Positions 25,058 to 37,085 are shown, numbered from the stretch's first letter. The stretch: 64,000 nt of DNA from Chalara sp. BL73 (GCA_918026815.1 CAKJVC010000012.1:2542001-2606000), one strand, 5' to 3'. The notes: generated by a model not told the origin, from the sequence alone. A program made the numbers and translations.

Positions 25058-28000
25058 TTACAACCAAAGAAGCCATCTCACAGCTCCTTTCATACCGTTT
25101 CCAATACCCATGAATATCCTGACGATTATTACAGTTAACCAAACAAACCACATTACCCCTACTAAACTCCATTCCACTAGAACCCAACCTGCTCGTCTGA
25201 GCCATCTGAACCTCCGTCTACGCCTGCGCAGCATCATGTCCATCTTGTCTGTGATGTCTTTAACCTTCAGCGTTTGACTCGACACAAGGTCTTTCGAGAC
25301 TTCATCCGCTTCATCAGCAGCCTCTCTTGCCATCGGTGTAAGATTCTCCTGAATAGTGCCTTTTAAATCCTCGATCCTGTAAACCAAATCTTGCACCGTG
25401 GTATTGCTAAATTTGTCTGCAGACTCCTGCCAGACACGATTGGAGAGCTGAATGTTGTCTGATAATATTCCGGCGGCTACAATGTGTTGCTGCTGCTTTG
25501 ACACCGGCCCCAATTTCTCTGGTGCTAACTCTGCAATACCTTTATATGAAGATACTTGGGTATTGTACAAGCACTGAGGTTCCGCCGCACGGCGGGAGAT
25601 TTCCTTCGCCTTGATTCCGGATGATAGAAGAAGCGCGCGGATGCGTGCAATTTCTCTCTTAGTCATAGGTCCCCTATGGACTGATACGCCGCGATCCGAT
25701 ATACTCCATTGCCTTTGGCCTTCCAGAGATGGACGCTTGAACGCCGCATCTATACCAGACAAACCCAGTATGTTGTTGAGACGAGCATCAGCCCGCAGAA
25801 CACCTTCGCTGCTGCGTCGGCGTTCGAAATCTGGTAAGGAAGATCGTCCACGGATTTCACTTTCTGGGGTTTCAGGAGACGTGCCAGGTGATGGTCTATG
25901 AACATCTATTCTAGGCGTGTCAAGATGATTGCCTCGTAAAGTTTCTGCTCGCATTTCTAGGTCCCCACGAGTCTTAGCTCGGTGTTTGTGGACTCCAGAA
26001 CCATGCCGATCAAATTGTGAAGCAAAAATAGGTAGATCATATGACTTTTCACGCGGAGAACCATGACGCTCTCTTGCTGGACCAGTAGAGCTATCTCGTG
26101 ACCCCTTACGTCGTCCAGTGTCAATACGAGTATCGTCGATATCTGACTCATCAGTCGAGTATGCTGTTGGTGTGCCTGAACCTGAATCCTTCTTCCAGAT
26201 AAAATCGCTAACCGTCGCCACTGGTCCACGACGGCCTTTAAATAAGCCTCGAATACCTGATGTTTCCTCACCTGTCTTGCCTCTCCGCAGGCTCCCTCTT
26301 CGAGACGTCGGTTTAGAGCTGACTTTCTTGTCAGGGCTTTCAGAGCGCTGCCTCTTTTCCCTTACGTTCAGATTCTCAGTTACGACGTCGACTGTGTTTA
26401 GTGCTCCTGAAGTTTCTGGCACTACAGTGGGCCGGCCACGGCTATGCGAGCGAGCATGTTCAAAAGGATTGATCTTGGAGGCGACTTTTGAGAGAGGGTT
26501 ACGTGTAGGCGAAGTTTGACGCTGCGGTGGTGATAAATCCATTGCTATACTTGGAGCAAATGGGCTCGCTTTTGAAGGCTGAGCTAGGGGAGAATTTGGC
26601 GCAGTACTGTCTGAAGAGTCCAAAGAGGTACGAGGATTGGTGCCGGGAACCTCTAGACTTGCCCGTCCAGATGAATTTACCACAGAATGCCGTTTATGAT
26701 GAGTGCCTTTCCTTGCGACGATCGATCCAGATGTGCTGCGATCATCCAGGCTAGTCCTTGATCTCGGTTCATTGTCCGTGTGAAATGGTTTGTGGGGCTG
26801 ACTGGACTGGGGTATATCATGCCCATCCTTAGACTGAGGACTCCCCCAAGTATTTCCATTCTCTCTTGCTTCTTTTGCCAATAGTTCTAGCATTTGCTTG
26901 TTAAGAATGTCAACACCAAAATCGTGAGCTTCTGCACTACCACTGTGTCTTTGTCTTGAATGGCGTGCCGAATCCGTATCAGATGTGTCCGATTCTGATT
27001 TACCATGTCCCTGTAGAAATTGACGAGAATCCCGTCCTCCACTATGATGTATGCGAGTAGCATCACGTATTCTATGCCGCACTTTACTTGTTGTGCTAGC
27101 ATGCTTATCTGTTTCGGTCTTCATTGATTTAAATTCAGGCAATTTTGTATCAATCCGTAGATCAGGCGACACTACTTTCTTTCCCTCAGCCGGTTTCTGA
27201 ACTTCGAGATCCTCGCCTTTCTTTGACATTGGCCGCCGCGATTCGAGACTTGGAGGAAATATCTTTCTCCCATGTCGATCTTCGACTACATGCCGGTTAT
27301 TATGCTGATGCACCCAGAACAAATCGGCTAGCATGTCTGCCGGATTGGTATCCCAATCGATTCTTGGTCGCTTGATTTTCGCACTCGGGCTCTTCCCAAT
27401 GACTGGTAGAGGAGAATGATGAGGAGAAGCGGCGGTCTCAGCCGCTTTGGAGAATATGGGCATAGCCATGCAATCTGTTGCTTGATTTTGACCAGTCGAG
27501 ACCTTTTTTGAGATCTCATCCACCCATGTCTTAACCTGCTCTAGATCGCCAAAACCTTGTGCTTCACCATCGATAGCCTTTCGTTCCCGAGCACGAACTT
27601 TCCGATTTCGTATATATTGCAGAGGGTTGTACGGCCTCCCAAACGACCCCTGTTGGATAGCTGCAGCCCGTGACACAGAAGGGGACCCAGGAGGAGCAAT
27701 GTGTTCTGGTTTTAGAGGAGGAACATATTCCAGCAATTGACGGTACTGGGCCATTAGTTCAATTTGAGTTTTTGCCTTCTCCGCACGAGCCAAAGTCGAA
27801 GCACTAAAGTGATATTCATATTTCTCGTTGGATTTCTCTTCGAATGTAGCATGTAGTGGACTAGGTAATTGACCAGGTACGCCTCGAGGAGAAGCGGTCG
27901 ATGCTCTTTGTGGTTTCGGAGAGACATTTCGAGAAGCTCGTCTCTGCTGCTGCAAATGCTGTCGAAGACTTCCACCTGCAAATCCCTCGCCGAATGTAGT

Positions 28001-28729
28001 GGCGAGCGAAGGAACCGGAGTGGAGGCATATCTTCTTGAAGCATTTCTCCGGTTCTCGCTAAGGTTCAATGCAAGATTGACCATGTGTGCAGACTCAACA
28101 TCAAGCCCGATGGGTGTAGTTGTATCCCCAACCCTCGCCGCGTTTCCATTTACAGCATCGGCAGCGCCAGCATGCACTACATGAGTAGCCAGAGGGCTTC
28201 CACCAATACCCAAACCTATGCCTGACCCCCTCCTGGTATGTTTTCGGACCTGGCTTTTAACGGCTATTTTGCCCTTCTTATCTAATTTAGAGTTCTCCAG
28301 TGCAGCATTTTCTAGGGGCTGATTGATCTCAGGCCCTGACAGTAAGAACGCGCCGCTATGTCTACTTCGGTGACTTCTGTGACTTCGTCTGCTATTCGGC
28401 TGGTTTGAGCTGTTGAGGCTGGTAGCCGTTGCGGTATGACCGGGCTCGTTATCTGGCGTTATATCGCTGTTCCTATTGCTCCCCATTACACTAGATTCTG
28501 CCGTCACACTACTTGCCACGCTGTAGGCTATGGCAGTGCTAGAAAGGGTGCTCGACGTAGCCCGACGCTCCAGAGGAGAGCTTCCAGGTGATGCATCTCT
28601 ATTTCGTGGAACATCTAAAGTTGGTTTCGAGCTTTCGAATGACATAGCTATTGGTCCCCCAAGCTGAGCGTCTGCCACATGATTCAGAAGAGCCTGGTGC
28701 AATGCGTCCCTGTAAGTAGCAGTAAACAT
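25058..28729 (-). CDS. Large Ser-rich, C-terminally membrane-anchored protein; possibly Mtc4-like
   Basis: A single exon encodes about 1,223 residues. Most of the chain is low-complexity, Ser/Arg/His rich and probably disordered. Ordered islands are YNPLQYIRNRKVRARERKA (near 375), DWDTNPADMLADLFWVHQHN (near 465), MTKREIARIRALLLSSGIKA (near 1030), a helical stretch around 1060-1150, and a C-terminal basic patch followed by one or two hydrophobic segments (LVEWSLVGVMWFVWLTVIIV). I associate the NPLQYIRNRK block with the fungal 'maintenance of telomere capping 4' family, but from memory and with limited certainty. Start is uncertain: ATG 28729 is used; ATG 28645 (MSFESSKP) is the alternative, and an AG at the first codons could also be a splice acceptor from an upstream exon. 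Function unknown. Confidence 0.75.
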   Translation of the reverse strand: MFTATYRDALHQALLNHVADAQLGGPIAMSFESSKPTLDVPRNRDASPGSSPLERRATSSTLSSTAIAYSVASSVTAESSVMGSNRNSDITPDNEPGHTATATSLNSSNQPNSRRSHRSHRSRHSGAFLLSGPEINQPLENAALENSKLDKKGKIAVKSQVRKHTRRGSGIGLGIGGSPLATHVVHAGAADAVNGNAARVGDTTTPIGLDVESAHMVNLALNLSENRRNASRRYASTPVPSLATTFGEGFAGGSLRQHLQQQRRASRNVSPKPQRASTASPRGVPGQLPSPLHATFEEKSNEKYEYHFSASTLARAEKAKTQIELMAQYRQLLEYVPPLKPEHIAPPGSPSVSRAAAIQQGSFGRPYNPLQYIRNRKVRARERKAIDGEAQGFGDLEQVKTWVDEISKKVSTGQNQATDCMAMPIFSKAAETAASPHHSPLPVIGKSPSAKIKRPRIDWDTNPADMLADLFWVHQHNNRHVVEDRHGRKIFPPSLESRRPMSKKGEDLEVQKPAEGKKVVSPDLRIDTKLPEFKSMKTETDKHASTTSKVRHRIRDATRIHHSGGRDSRQFLQGHGKSESDTSDTDSARHSRQRHSGSAEAHDFGVDILNKQMLELLAKEARENGNTWGSPQSKDGHDIPQSSQPHKPFHTDNEPRSRTSLDDRSTSGSIVARKGTHHKRHSVVNSSGRASLEVPGTNPRTSLDSSDSTAPNSPLAQPSKASPFAPSIAMDLSPPQRQTSPTRNPLSKVASKINPFEHARSHSRGRPTVVPETSGALNTVDVVTENLNVREKRQRSESPDKKVSSKPTSRRGSLRRGKTGEETSGIRGLFKGRRGPVATVSDFIWKKDSGSGTPTAYSTDESDIDDTRIDTGRRKGSRDSSTGPARERHGSPREKSYDLPIFASQFDRHGSGVHKHRAKTRGDLEMRAETLRGNHLDTPRIDVHRPSPGTSPETPESEIRGRSSLPDFERRRSSEGVLRADARLNNILGLSGIDAAFKRPSLEGQRQWSISDRGVSVHRGPMTKREIARIRALLLSSGIKAKEISRRAAEPQCLYNTQVSSYKGIAELAPEKLGPVSKQQQHIVAAGILSDNIQLSNRVWQESADKFSNTTVQDLVYRIEDLKGTIQENLTPMAREAADEADEVSKDLVSSQTLKVKDITDKMDMMLRRRRRRFRWLRRAGWVLVEWSLVGVMWFVWLTVIIVRIFMGIGNGMKGAVRWLLWL

Positions 28730-29125
28730 TGAATGAAGCAACGCAAGCTATCATGGAATCTTGAGTGCATGCGGGCGCTAGCGGGTGTGCCAAGAAGTAT
28801 CATTTTAGACAATGCTAGGTATGCTGACAATCAATGTCGGATGCTTCAAATGAAAAGTATTATTCAGTAGCACATGGGAATTTATACTAAGTCCATATCT
28901 GAACTTCGTTCTCTTTTTAAACTTCCCTTGACATCATTAAGAGGTTTACTGATATCAAAGCTCCGCTCCTCATCATTGCTTTTTTGAAGGTTTCATTTCT
29001 TATGGTTCTCAATAAAAAGTGCAGGAACGGATATTGTTAAGTCCAGAAATTGGTCCTATTACATACACACTTAAAGCCAAGCAAGATAATACTTGTTCCG
29101 CCCAATTTTTCCGTAGTATACATGA
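28730..29125. other. Intergenic between two - strand genes
   Basis: This is the promoter side of the large Ser-rich gene and the 3' side of the UstYa-like gene. No gene seen. Confidence 0.5.
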
Positions 29126-30218
29126 TCATAGTCGATGCGGATTGTGTGACTCCACTTTATACTTCTGGCCATTCATGAATTCAACCAACGGGTCAAATTT
29201 GACACACTTATGATGCGGACTAAAGTCAGGATCTACACCTGCAGGTGCATTCGGATCTGTTTTCAATAGATATGGCGTCACATCTCCATGGCACATGACT
29301 GAGAGCCTTAAGGCCTCAATACAGTGATCAGTATGCTTTCGTGCGTACATTTCATTGTCTTGTAGGAGTAGAAAAGGTATGCTGACAGTTTCCGGATGCT
29401 GCGCATAATAATCACGCCAGGTATACTGTCTGATAACGTCCTTTTGCAGTATTAATAAGGTTCATGGGGATTCAAGGGTGTGCGTACTAGGCAATGAAGT
29501 TGGTGAAATACTTCTATCAGAGCACGGTATCCAGAACCGTCTGGCTGTGTGCTCCATGTCTCTTGTAGGGTGCGGTTTAGGTAATGCATCTTATTCTCTG
29601 GAATTGGAACTGTGCCATCTATGTATATTAGTCACCTGTCCGGAGTTGGAATCAAGAGTCAAGTGCGTACAGAACCAAAGTTTCTCCCATTCTCTTTCTA
29701 GTTCATGCGTTGGAGCTCCTCGATAGACAGATGGTTGCTCTGGTCTGTTCACAAAATCAATTTCCTCATATTGAACAGCGTCTAGCAAAGGTGCTGGGGT
29801 TAATCAATAAGCCTGTATTCCTCGAACTCTTTCGGGTTTTTCGAACAAACTTACACCAGACTGATAATTGGCGTCCACACTGCTGATCTGAGGGTTGCTT
29901 TGTGGAGTAAGCAACCAGAAGCAGAAGTGTTGACGTAGCAAAAAATGCAAGAGCTGCCAGGATCCATCTTTCAACACGAGATATGCTACGAAACCCATCT
30001 TCTCGACTAGAACCTTCCTCACTGACTTCTGACTTAGGTAGCAAGCGTTCAGCATAGAGATGGGCATCTAACATTCTTTGCTTCCTTGCCTGATTATGAA
30101 ATGCAGTGCCGCCTGTAGGCTTGGGTCCAAAGTAGAATGTGAAAAAGGGCATCCTGGTTGTTTCTACTAGCAAGACTTCGACTTGAGCTAATGGGCCTCC
30201 TTCAATTTGAAATTTCAT
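29126..30218 (-). CDS. UstYa/DUF3328-family protein (oxidase-like, membrane anchored)
   Basis: UstYa-family proteins take part in oxidative cyclisation or modification of fungal ribosomal peptides and other metabolites. Exons 30218-29855, 29793-29671, 29618-29488 and 29440-29126 (introns 61, 52 and 47 bp) give 310 residues. A cytosolic N-terminus is followed by one transmembrane helix (ILAALAFFATSTLLLLVAYS, about 90-110), then the lumenal domain. The two hallmark motifs are both present and intact: HQLHC just before intron 3 and HTDHC in the last exon. VPIPENKMHYLNRTL and IRQYTWRDYY are also typical. The start could instead be the Met at 30152 (MPFFTFYF). No precursor peptide, P450, methyltransferase or other cluster partner is visible nearby. 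Confidence 0.9.
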
Positions 30219-31356
30219 AACACGAGGGACGGCACGAAGCAGTCATTATACGAACGCAGGTGTTTGCCTTTCATATGGCATGGAGCCTAGGCTCTTGCTT
30301 CTGCAGATCAGATTTTGAATCTCGACAAAGCTGGAATCCTCCAAAACCCATTGGACCGGCGGTCTCAATTCCGAATGCAAACCAGCATAAAGCTTTCTTC
30401 AAGCAGCCTGGAAAGGCTTAGATCATCCGCCACATTGCATCAGCGTGGCGTTGGGTCCGAGAAAGCCCTTTGCCGAATCAACATTATTGAACAATGAGAC
30501 TTTCCGTGTTTGACTACCATTATCCCCGCGACTTGCTCTGCCGTGACGCTGTCTCTTTGTTCTATTCAAGTCCCTTCTCGGAATATCTCAAGTGCACATA
30601 TTAGATGGAGCAAAATTAATCATCATGTAGATGATGATTCTACTATACATGAAAGGGGGCTGCTATCTTATTGAGAGCCTATTTTGACCTAGTCAAAGAA
30701 GAATGGTTTTGGAAGATCAAAAAATATCTGTAAAAAGTTTCTCGAAACCTCTATCATAGGTCATACCCCCTGGTAATGCGCACTTCATCTTCAATTCTTA
30801 ATATGAACCACTAGCTGTCTTTGGTTGTCTCGGCAGAAGCAACTTTGTGGAGATTCCATTAGAGGTCACGGAGTCCCCATCCACTAACCAACACATGAGC
30901 ATGTAAGAGAGAAAGTTTTTATCCAGCAGTGATGCAAGTAGATTAAGTATATGATATAAGTTCTATGAGGATTGTACTTGCCAAGGAAATGACTGGTCCA
31001 CCTCTCCAAACTCTACGACTTGGCGAGATTAATGTCCTCTTCCTCCGACGACTACATTAAAGGCTTATTATAAGCATATCTCCAGTGGACTTCTTGAAAT
31101 CTATCGCAATGAGAAAGCACACAAAATTTATTCAGTCGTTTGCTGCCTCCTAACTTGTACGATTATGAGGTGCAACGAATACCCTTACCATCCTGGGACC
31201 CAAGTCTAATCTCATGTCCAATACTAGCAGTTGGTGAACATTGTATAGAGCAGACTTCAAATTCGTATTTGAGAAAAGCGAGTTCCTCATCTGGCACTTT
31301 GACATGGAGAGCATCCATCTTATTTGATGGGCTTTCTTCCAGTGGCATTGTATGCC
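30219..31356. other. Intergenic, 1.1 kb
   Basis: There is no supported gene. A short - strand frame at 31163-31348 lies directly past the stop of the rhodopsin-like gene and might be an alternative C-terminal exon, but I found no splice of reasonable length that keeps frame. Confidence 0.5.
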
Positions 31357-32942
31357 TTACCCATCACCCTTGCCACTGCTCATTGGTATGTTATCTCCAG
31401 GCTGATCTCTCCATTCTTTAGTTGTTGTGATTTCCGTCGTTTTACGGATACCCATCTGGAGCCCGGTCACAAATGTTTCTTCGCTGCTACTATCGTCCGC
31501 TAATCGACTCTGACTTGAATTCCACGTGCTAGATTTTCCTTTGAGCGCCTTTGAGCTCGCTGCGTTTGTTCTCAAACTTCCAAACCTCAGTATTCGGCTG
31601 ACAGTCTCATTTACAGCCTCGGATTCTTCATCTTTGCCCAATGCTCGCTCCCTGGCTGTACGAGCTGTCTCCTTTTCCTCGGTGACGCGGATGTCGTTCA
31701 AACTATGTATTGTGGTTGATACTCCGGACCCTTTGGGAATGTCAACCCCGAGACCGGACAGTCCTAACCCTTCACCGCCTGATCGATTGTCGTTACCATT
31801 TCCGGAGCGAAAATACGCTTGTTGACGACTGCCCGGCGTTCCCCTCACCCAGGCTTGGGAAGGATTCGTCGATGACCCTAGAAGACGAGAACGTGAAAAA
31901 AAGTTCAAGAACAGTGGTCTTAATGTAGCCATAGCTGATGCTGTTATTCCGATGCCCGGCTCGATGGTGGACCCTGCTTCTATGTCAGTCATCCGGATAG
32001 AGGGATGGTGGAAGTACCAACATATTGAAACGTCGACATTTGCGAAGAGAAAATCGTGTGTCTGCGTCAGCTGTTTAATGTAAGGTATGCGCACAATTGT
32101 CGCTGTGGAGCCACTTCAATCTATTAGCCATTGGCATTCAGAAGGGTTGGGGACTTTCCCTTACAGTGCACCAAGCCCCAAGATGATTGCCACAGACACC
32201 TTTGTTCTTGGATTCATTTTTAGCTCCCAAACAACGAATATAGGCAGGATACCAAGTGTCCAGTCAGCTATTATGCTGAGGGCACTATGTGTATATGTTG
32301 ACCCAGCCACCATACCATCACTAATACATTTTCCCTTCTCAGGCAAGTTGGAAAAGTTGAATCGATTCCAGAAATACGACACTGGCTGGCATTGGAAGAT
32401 GATAACGATGAAATAATAACAACTGTAAATTGTAACAATACCCACGACTACCCAAATTGTGATTCTTTGGACCTTCCTCACGCACACCCGCAGAAGGAAA
32501 AAGCCGATGCTGATTTTGAGAACAGTGGTGCTAGCAACATATGCCAGTTCCGCAATCCACCATGCCTGTACCACTGTCAGTCTCTAATCGTCTCAAAAGG
32601 TTTCTTTTGCTGCATGCCTTCATGGATATTACGAAGTTTTGTATGCCATGGGGCTCTTGGATCATTTCGAGCAGATGCCTGCCAGTTCCGTAGTGCACTC
32701 CATCAAGAACAAAGGCGCAATAAAGCGTGAAAAGAACCTAATACATCATCAGCGCGGGTAACAATAAATAAGACGAAAATAATGATTACCAATGAAAGAA
32801 CTGCAGTATAGTCATCGATTCCAAACGACCTCATCATCACTGCCCTCACATACACTCTCAAGGAGACTGTGAGCCATGAAGCCGTCAGAAAGGCAATTGC
32901 TACGGATCCAGCCTGGGGACCTCGATTTTCTGAAGCCATCAA
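31357..32942 (-). CDS. Seven-helix rhodopsin-fold membrane protein (PTH11-like group)
   Basis: This belongs to the large fungal family with an integral-membrane rhodopsin-like domain, related to PTH11-type putative G-protein-coupled receptors. Exons 32942-32738, 32697-32633, 32565-32165, 32113-32022 and 31973-31357 give 459 residues. Signature blocks are FGIDDY after helix 1, VHYGTGRH after helix 2, WWIAELAYVASTTVLKISIG, the helix ending FQCQPVSYFW, LGALGSTATIVRIPYI across intron 3, and SIWSTIEPGIGITAS across intron 4. The first intron is only 40 bp, with a weak donor (GTTCTT) and no clear branch point, but removing it restores the conserved HYGTG block and the frame of the whole gene. The last 150 residues are a Ser/Gly-rich cytosolic tail. 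The ligand is unknown. Confidence 0.87.
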
Positions 32943-34422
32943 AGGGCAAGAGCAGTGTCACATCGAACGAGAGAATCAAAAGAAGGACAATACAAACCCG
33001 CGCAGGCGCAAAGCGAAGTTTATGACAAAATGGGAACACGTAACCGGCACCATTCGCCGTCTCTGGATAATATTGAGGTCAACCCACAGTAAGTACAACT
33101 CCCGAACCCCAACTCCATGCTACAGATGGCTTATCAATAACTTATTACTATCAAATTTTGGCCAGTAACAGCCTATCGAGTTTGTCAAGCTATGAACACG
33201 CCAAACTATGCCTGCGAAAAGAGTGGGCTCTTACACTTCAGACAGTGGGGAAATGGGAAAGCTCGTGTCTGTGAAGAGAGAGCTCAGGTCGCGCGACGGT
33301 GCGATCCACCGTGTACTCAGTCATTGGCCCCAAGCGCCAAACGCAGATGGAGCGTTGCATAAGCTGCATGGCAAAGCAGGCAAATGTATCTCTGGCAGTA
33401 TTCATCGCCTTTGAGAGATTGGTCAAGCTATGGGCGGCTCGGAGATGCTTCCATAACTTACCTACGAAAAGAAGAAGAAGAGGTTAGTGGCGTAAAAGTG
33501 GAATTGTGGTGGCCGAAAACAGAAATGTGTTTCTATCTTTTTTTTCTCTTTCTTTTTGCAAGGACAGAAGTTGCATGCAGGATGCGTATGCCAATCCTTC
33601 TCGGCTGTTTCCCATCCGCTCAGGGGGTTCGGAAAAGGGGCCGCTGCCGGTCATTCGGATCTTCAGGCGAAAAGAGTTAAACCCCACCACCAATCAGATT
33701 CCACTGCGATGAAAAAGTTACGGAGCCCTATGCGTGTTACTTGTCGCAATACTTCTTTATTTGAAACGGCTGTCATTTCCATCGCAAATAATTTCTTAAT
33801 AATTGCTTCTAGGGAGAATAATGAATCAAACTGTCCCCCTGCTTTCCCGACGTTATTCTCACGTTCGGTCCAGACAAGGGTCAGCATTTAGGCTGCTCAC
33901 TCCGAATGAATAGGACGCACAGTGTTGTACAAGGTTTCCCTGCAGCTCCGGAGGCTCTTGTAATGAGAGCAAATATTTCCCAATCCCGCTCGATTCGATA
34001 ATTGGTTGTTCCCTGCCTTATAGCGATACATCTGCGGCCTCGTGCATACTTCGCGCAAAAGGCGTCTAGGCATTGGTTTGCACGTCAATGCTCTCGCTTA
34101 CATTAACGGCAACTCATGCGAAGGGCGATGGCCGCATGGGGAACCGGAACGGGAATCACAACCGAATTGGAAGGATAATTTCGCTGAGCGTGCAAGGACA
34201 CGAGATGGCATCATTTATATTCCGAGCCGGCCGAATCAGTCTAAGAAGGCAAGGCCCCGGCCCGATTCCGGTTCTTTTGGGGAAAGGCAACTGTTGCGAA
34301 GGCTATCTCGAGGTCAATTCTTCTACTAGAATCTCGAATTCAGGATCGCTCTCTTCGCCTACGACTAATCGTGGCCGGGCTTGCTATGCCTGAACACATG
34401 ATGCGGTCATCTCTGCCATACT
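32943..34422. other. Intergenic, 1.5 kb
   Basis: I see no gene with family resemblance on either strand, only short frames. A T-rich run lies near 33538-33557. Confidence 0.5.
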
Positions 34423-37085
34423 TCAGTGCTTTGCACCATCCATTTGCGTACAAGGGTGTCTCACGGGAATTGGTACAAACGTCCAAGTGTGTCCAGTTTC
34501 CTTGGAGATTAGGCTGCCCATCAAATCGAGCGCCTCTAGGCCGGTTCTGATAGCTTGATATAGCACATGCCTATACATGTCAATCAGCTCGGTAGGGGTC
34601 TTCGTGGCGGCCATAGCCTGGCTCTAATGATATGTTCAAAGAGCTTGCCATGGTTTGCGAAAGTTGGTCCATAGACATTCGTCCATTACTATAAGTTGAC
34701 TGTCTCACATCGCTGCTACGGGCCCCTGTGACCTTGTGCCGAATGCGGTCTCTTAAATGCCGGAAGGATGACAGATCTGAAGAATCCATCGAGGAGGCCA
34801 TTGTGGGCACAAGAGTTGCTGCTACAACTCCTAGACTAGTTGGCGGCGTATAATCTCGTTCAGTGTTCAGGCTACTGTTGTCGGTATCGGATGACTCAGA
34901 GCAAAGTGGGTTGCTCAGTGCTAAGATCTCGTCGCCATCTGTCCCGCGCAACCATTTATTCCGTCTCGAGAACATCTCGAGATATTTTAGCCCGAGATCT
35001 GCGTCCGGCATCTCACATAATCTCCAAGCACCATGTCGTGCACCTTGTGAGTAGTCGACTTTGTGAGGAGCAGCGTTGAGTATCATAGGGCAGATTATAA
35101 CGAGGTGTTCAGCAGCAGAAATTCCCCTATTGAACAATGAATGTTAGCCTGCTATACTTCGATGCCACCCTGCCTGCTTAAAGACGGCCTTGCAACAAAT
35201 GTAAAGATCTACTCACATCAATGATTCAGCTTCTGCCCAAAGCGGTGGTTCCATAGTCGTACGTTTTGTGTAGAATCGTTGCCATCTCTGCCATAAGTAG
35301 CAAAACCTGTAGTAACATGTTACAATTAGAATTTCTTATCAAAGGAGGCGGCAGAACTATATTTTATGTTCAATAAAGATACATCTTATACTTCGTGCGC
35401 CCTTTGGAAGTCCATTGCATTGAGCGACGAGTCAAAAGATCTTCAAATCGAAATCGAACTGGTACAACGAGAAGGGGAGTACATACAGCCTTGTCCAATC
35501 TGTTCTGTCTTCATTCAGGTTCGAATAATGCCTAGATTCCACTGTGCTCCACAGGCCAGGTATCACATCTTCGTGCTCGAGGGCGGAGGCACACCACTCG
35601 AGACAAGATTTGATACAACGGTTCATCATGACTCCTTGTTTGAGTTCAAATGGCCCAGGAACTCGCTCAAGCATCTGATCTTGGACTTGATCCTTGTCCA
35701 AGGAGAAGTAGTTGGAAGGTAGTACATCCAGGCTACGAGTTCTGGCTCTGGCAATTCCATCTACGATGAATTGATAAGTTATCAAGTCCAGGTAGCGAGA
35801 AGTTTCCGGCAGATCGTCTATGAGACTTTCTTCGATAGGATTTGACAGCATCGCTTTACGTATATGAGAGTTCGCGGTCGGCTCGTCATGGAAGCGGAGA
35901 TAAGTGTCTCCGAGGAGCATTTCATAGGTGAACTCCTCTATTGTTCCCGATCCTAGACTGTCAATTTCTTGCTGGAGGAGGTTACGAACGATTGCCGCCT
36001 GGTTCGGCAATACAGCAGAACGCACACAGGCAATCAGATGCGATGAGGTTGCTCTTGCTCTGTGCGGATGCGGGGATACCTTTACTCGTTTTAGAAGCAG
36101 AACATATAGAGCAAATGCGTCCTTCCGAAAGTTCAGGGCGAAAAGAAAGTCGGCGGCACACTTCATATTCTCCATCTCAGCATGAGAAAATGTATCAATG
36201 GGACGATTGATGTCGAAAAGAACGTCCTGTTGTGTGGCTGCAGTTCCAGAATGTTGTTTATTCGCCCAGCGTTGGAATATTTCATTTATTAAGGCGCTGT
36301 GGTGGCTATCAGAGTTGGGTCTGGCCAGCTGGGCTTCCTTTTTGGTAACTTGGGTAGCTTTCTCGACATCATTCTCCAAGAAAAATGCTGGCTCGAAGTT
36401 CTCAAAGTTGAAATTATCCATATCTTTCTCCGTTTTAGTATTACCATTAGCATTAAAAGCATCTCTGATCACGGGTTCTGGTAAAGTGGAATGCTCTATC
36501 GTGTGTTGAGGCACAGCTTCTGGTAATACAGAGTATTGGGAACTAGGTTGTGGGTCCCGATGGGAGATCTTACCAAGGTTTGCCAGGGAGTCGAGGTCAC
36601 CCACTTGCAGTCTCTGGTCTGATAGGATCTGGCGCTTGGCCGGAAGGGGTTCAGCATCACGCAGGCTACGTTGTCGCTTTGCAAGGCTTGTTTGGGATAT
36701 ATTCGCAAGTTCCGGAATGACCTCCAGCTTTAAATCGGATTTCGGATGTGAAGAAGCCTGTTGCGGGAATCTTTGGCCTGATTGCTTATTATCCTTGCTT
36801 GAAACTTTGTACTTATGAGTCCCCCACTTCTCAAACTGAAATATATACTGTCGTCGACTGCCTCTGTCAGTACTTTTTATGAAGCCCCGTGCCTCTACTT
36901 TTTAGGGAAGGGCTAACGACATACGAGGCTGCGAAGTTGTGTTTTTCTATCATTATTGTCATCAGTCTATCCAAGGTGTACTTTTCATACATTTCACAAA
37001 GCTCCTCCCTATATTGTTCCCATATCTCCTGTGGAATTTTGCGTGCTCGAGGAGCTGGCGCACCCTTCCACTGCAGTTGGGGCAT
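34423..37085 (-). CDS. Clr5-domain protein
   Basis: The N-terminus carries a Clr5 domain (named after a fission-yeast silencing factor): IPQEIWEQYREELCEMYEKY, then HNFAAS joined by intron 1 to RRQYIFQFEKWGTHKY. Exons 37085-36925, 36863-35487, 35306-35217, 35126-34709 and 34623-34423 give 748 residues; introns are 61, 180, 90 and 85 bp. A basic stretch follows (LAKRQRSLRDAEPLPAKRQI), then a helical middle resembling the TPR-like regions found in such proteins (FLFALNFRKDAFALYVLLLK). The last intron is an inference: splicing from the GTGAGA donor at 34708 joins to a protein-like tail (GHTWTFVPIPVRHP). Without it the chain ends at 34580 (724 residues). Domain recognised; function inferred as nuclear or DNA-associated. 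Confidence 0.82.

Noticed and set aside
28599..28793. Upstream exon of the large Ser-rich gene
   Set aside because: A possible acceptor exists near 28712, but I found no convincing donor exon upstream.
31163..31348. Extra 3' exon of the rhodopsin-fold gene
   Set aside because: The only in-phase splice would need a 29 bp intron; the 42 bp option is out of phase.
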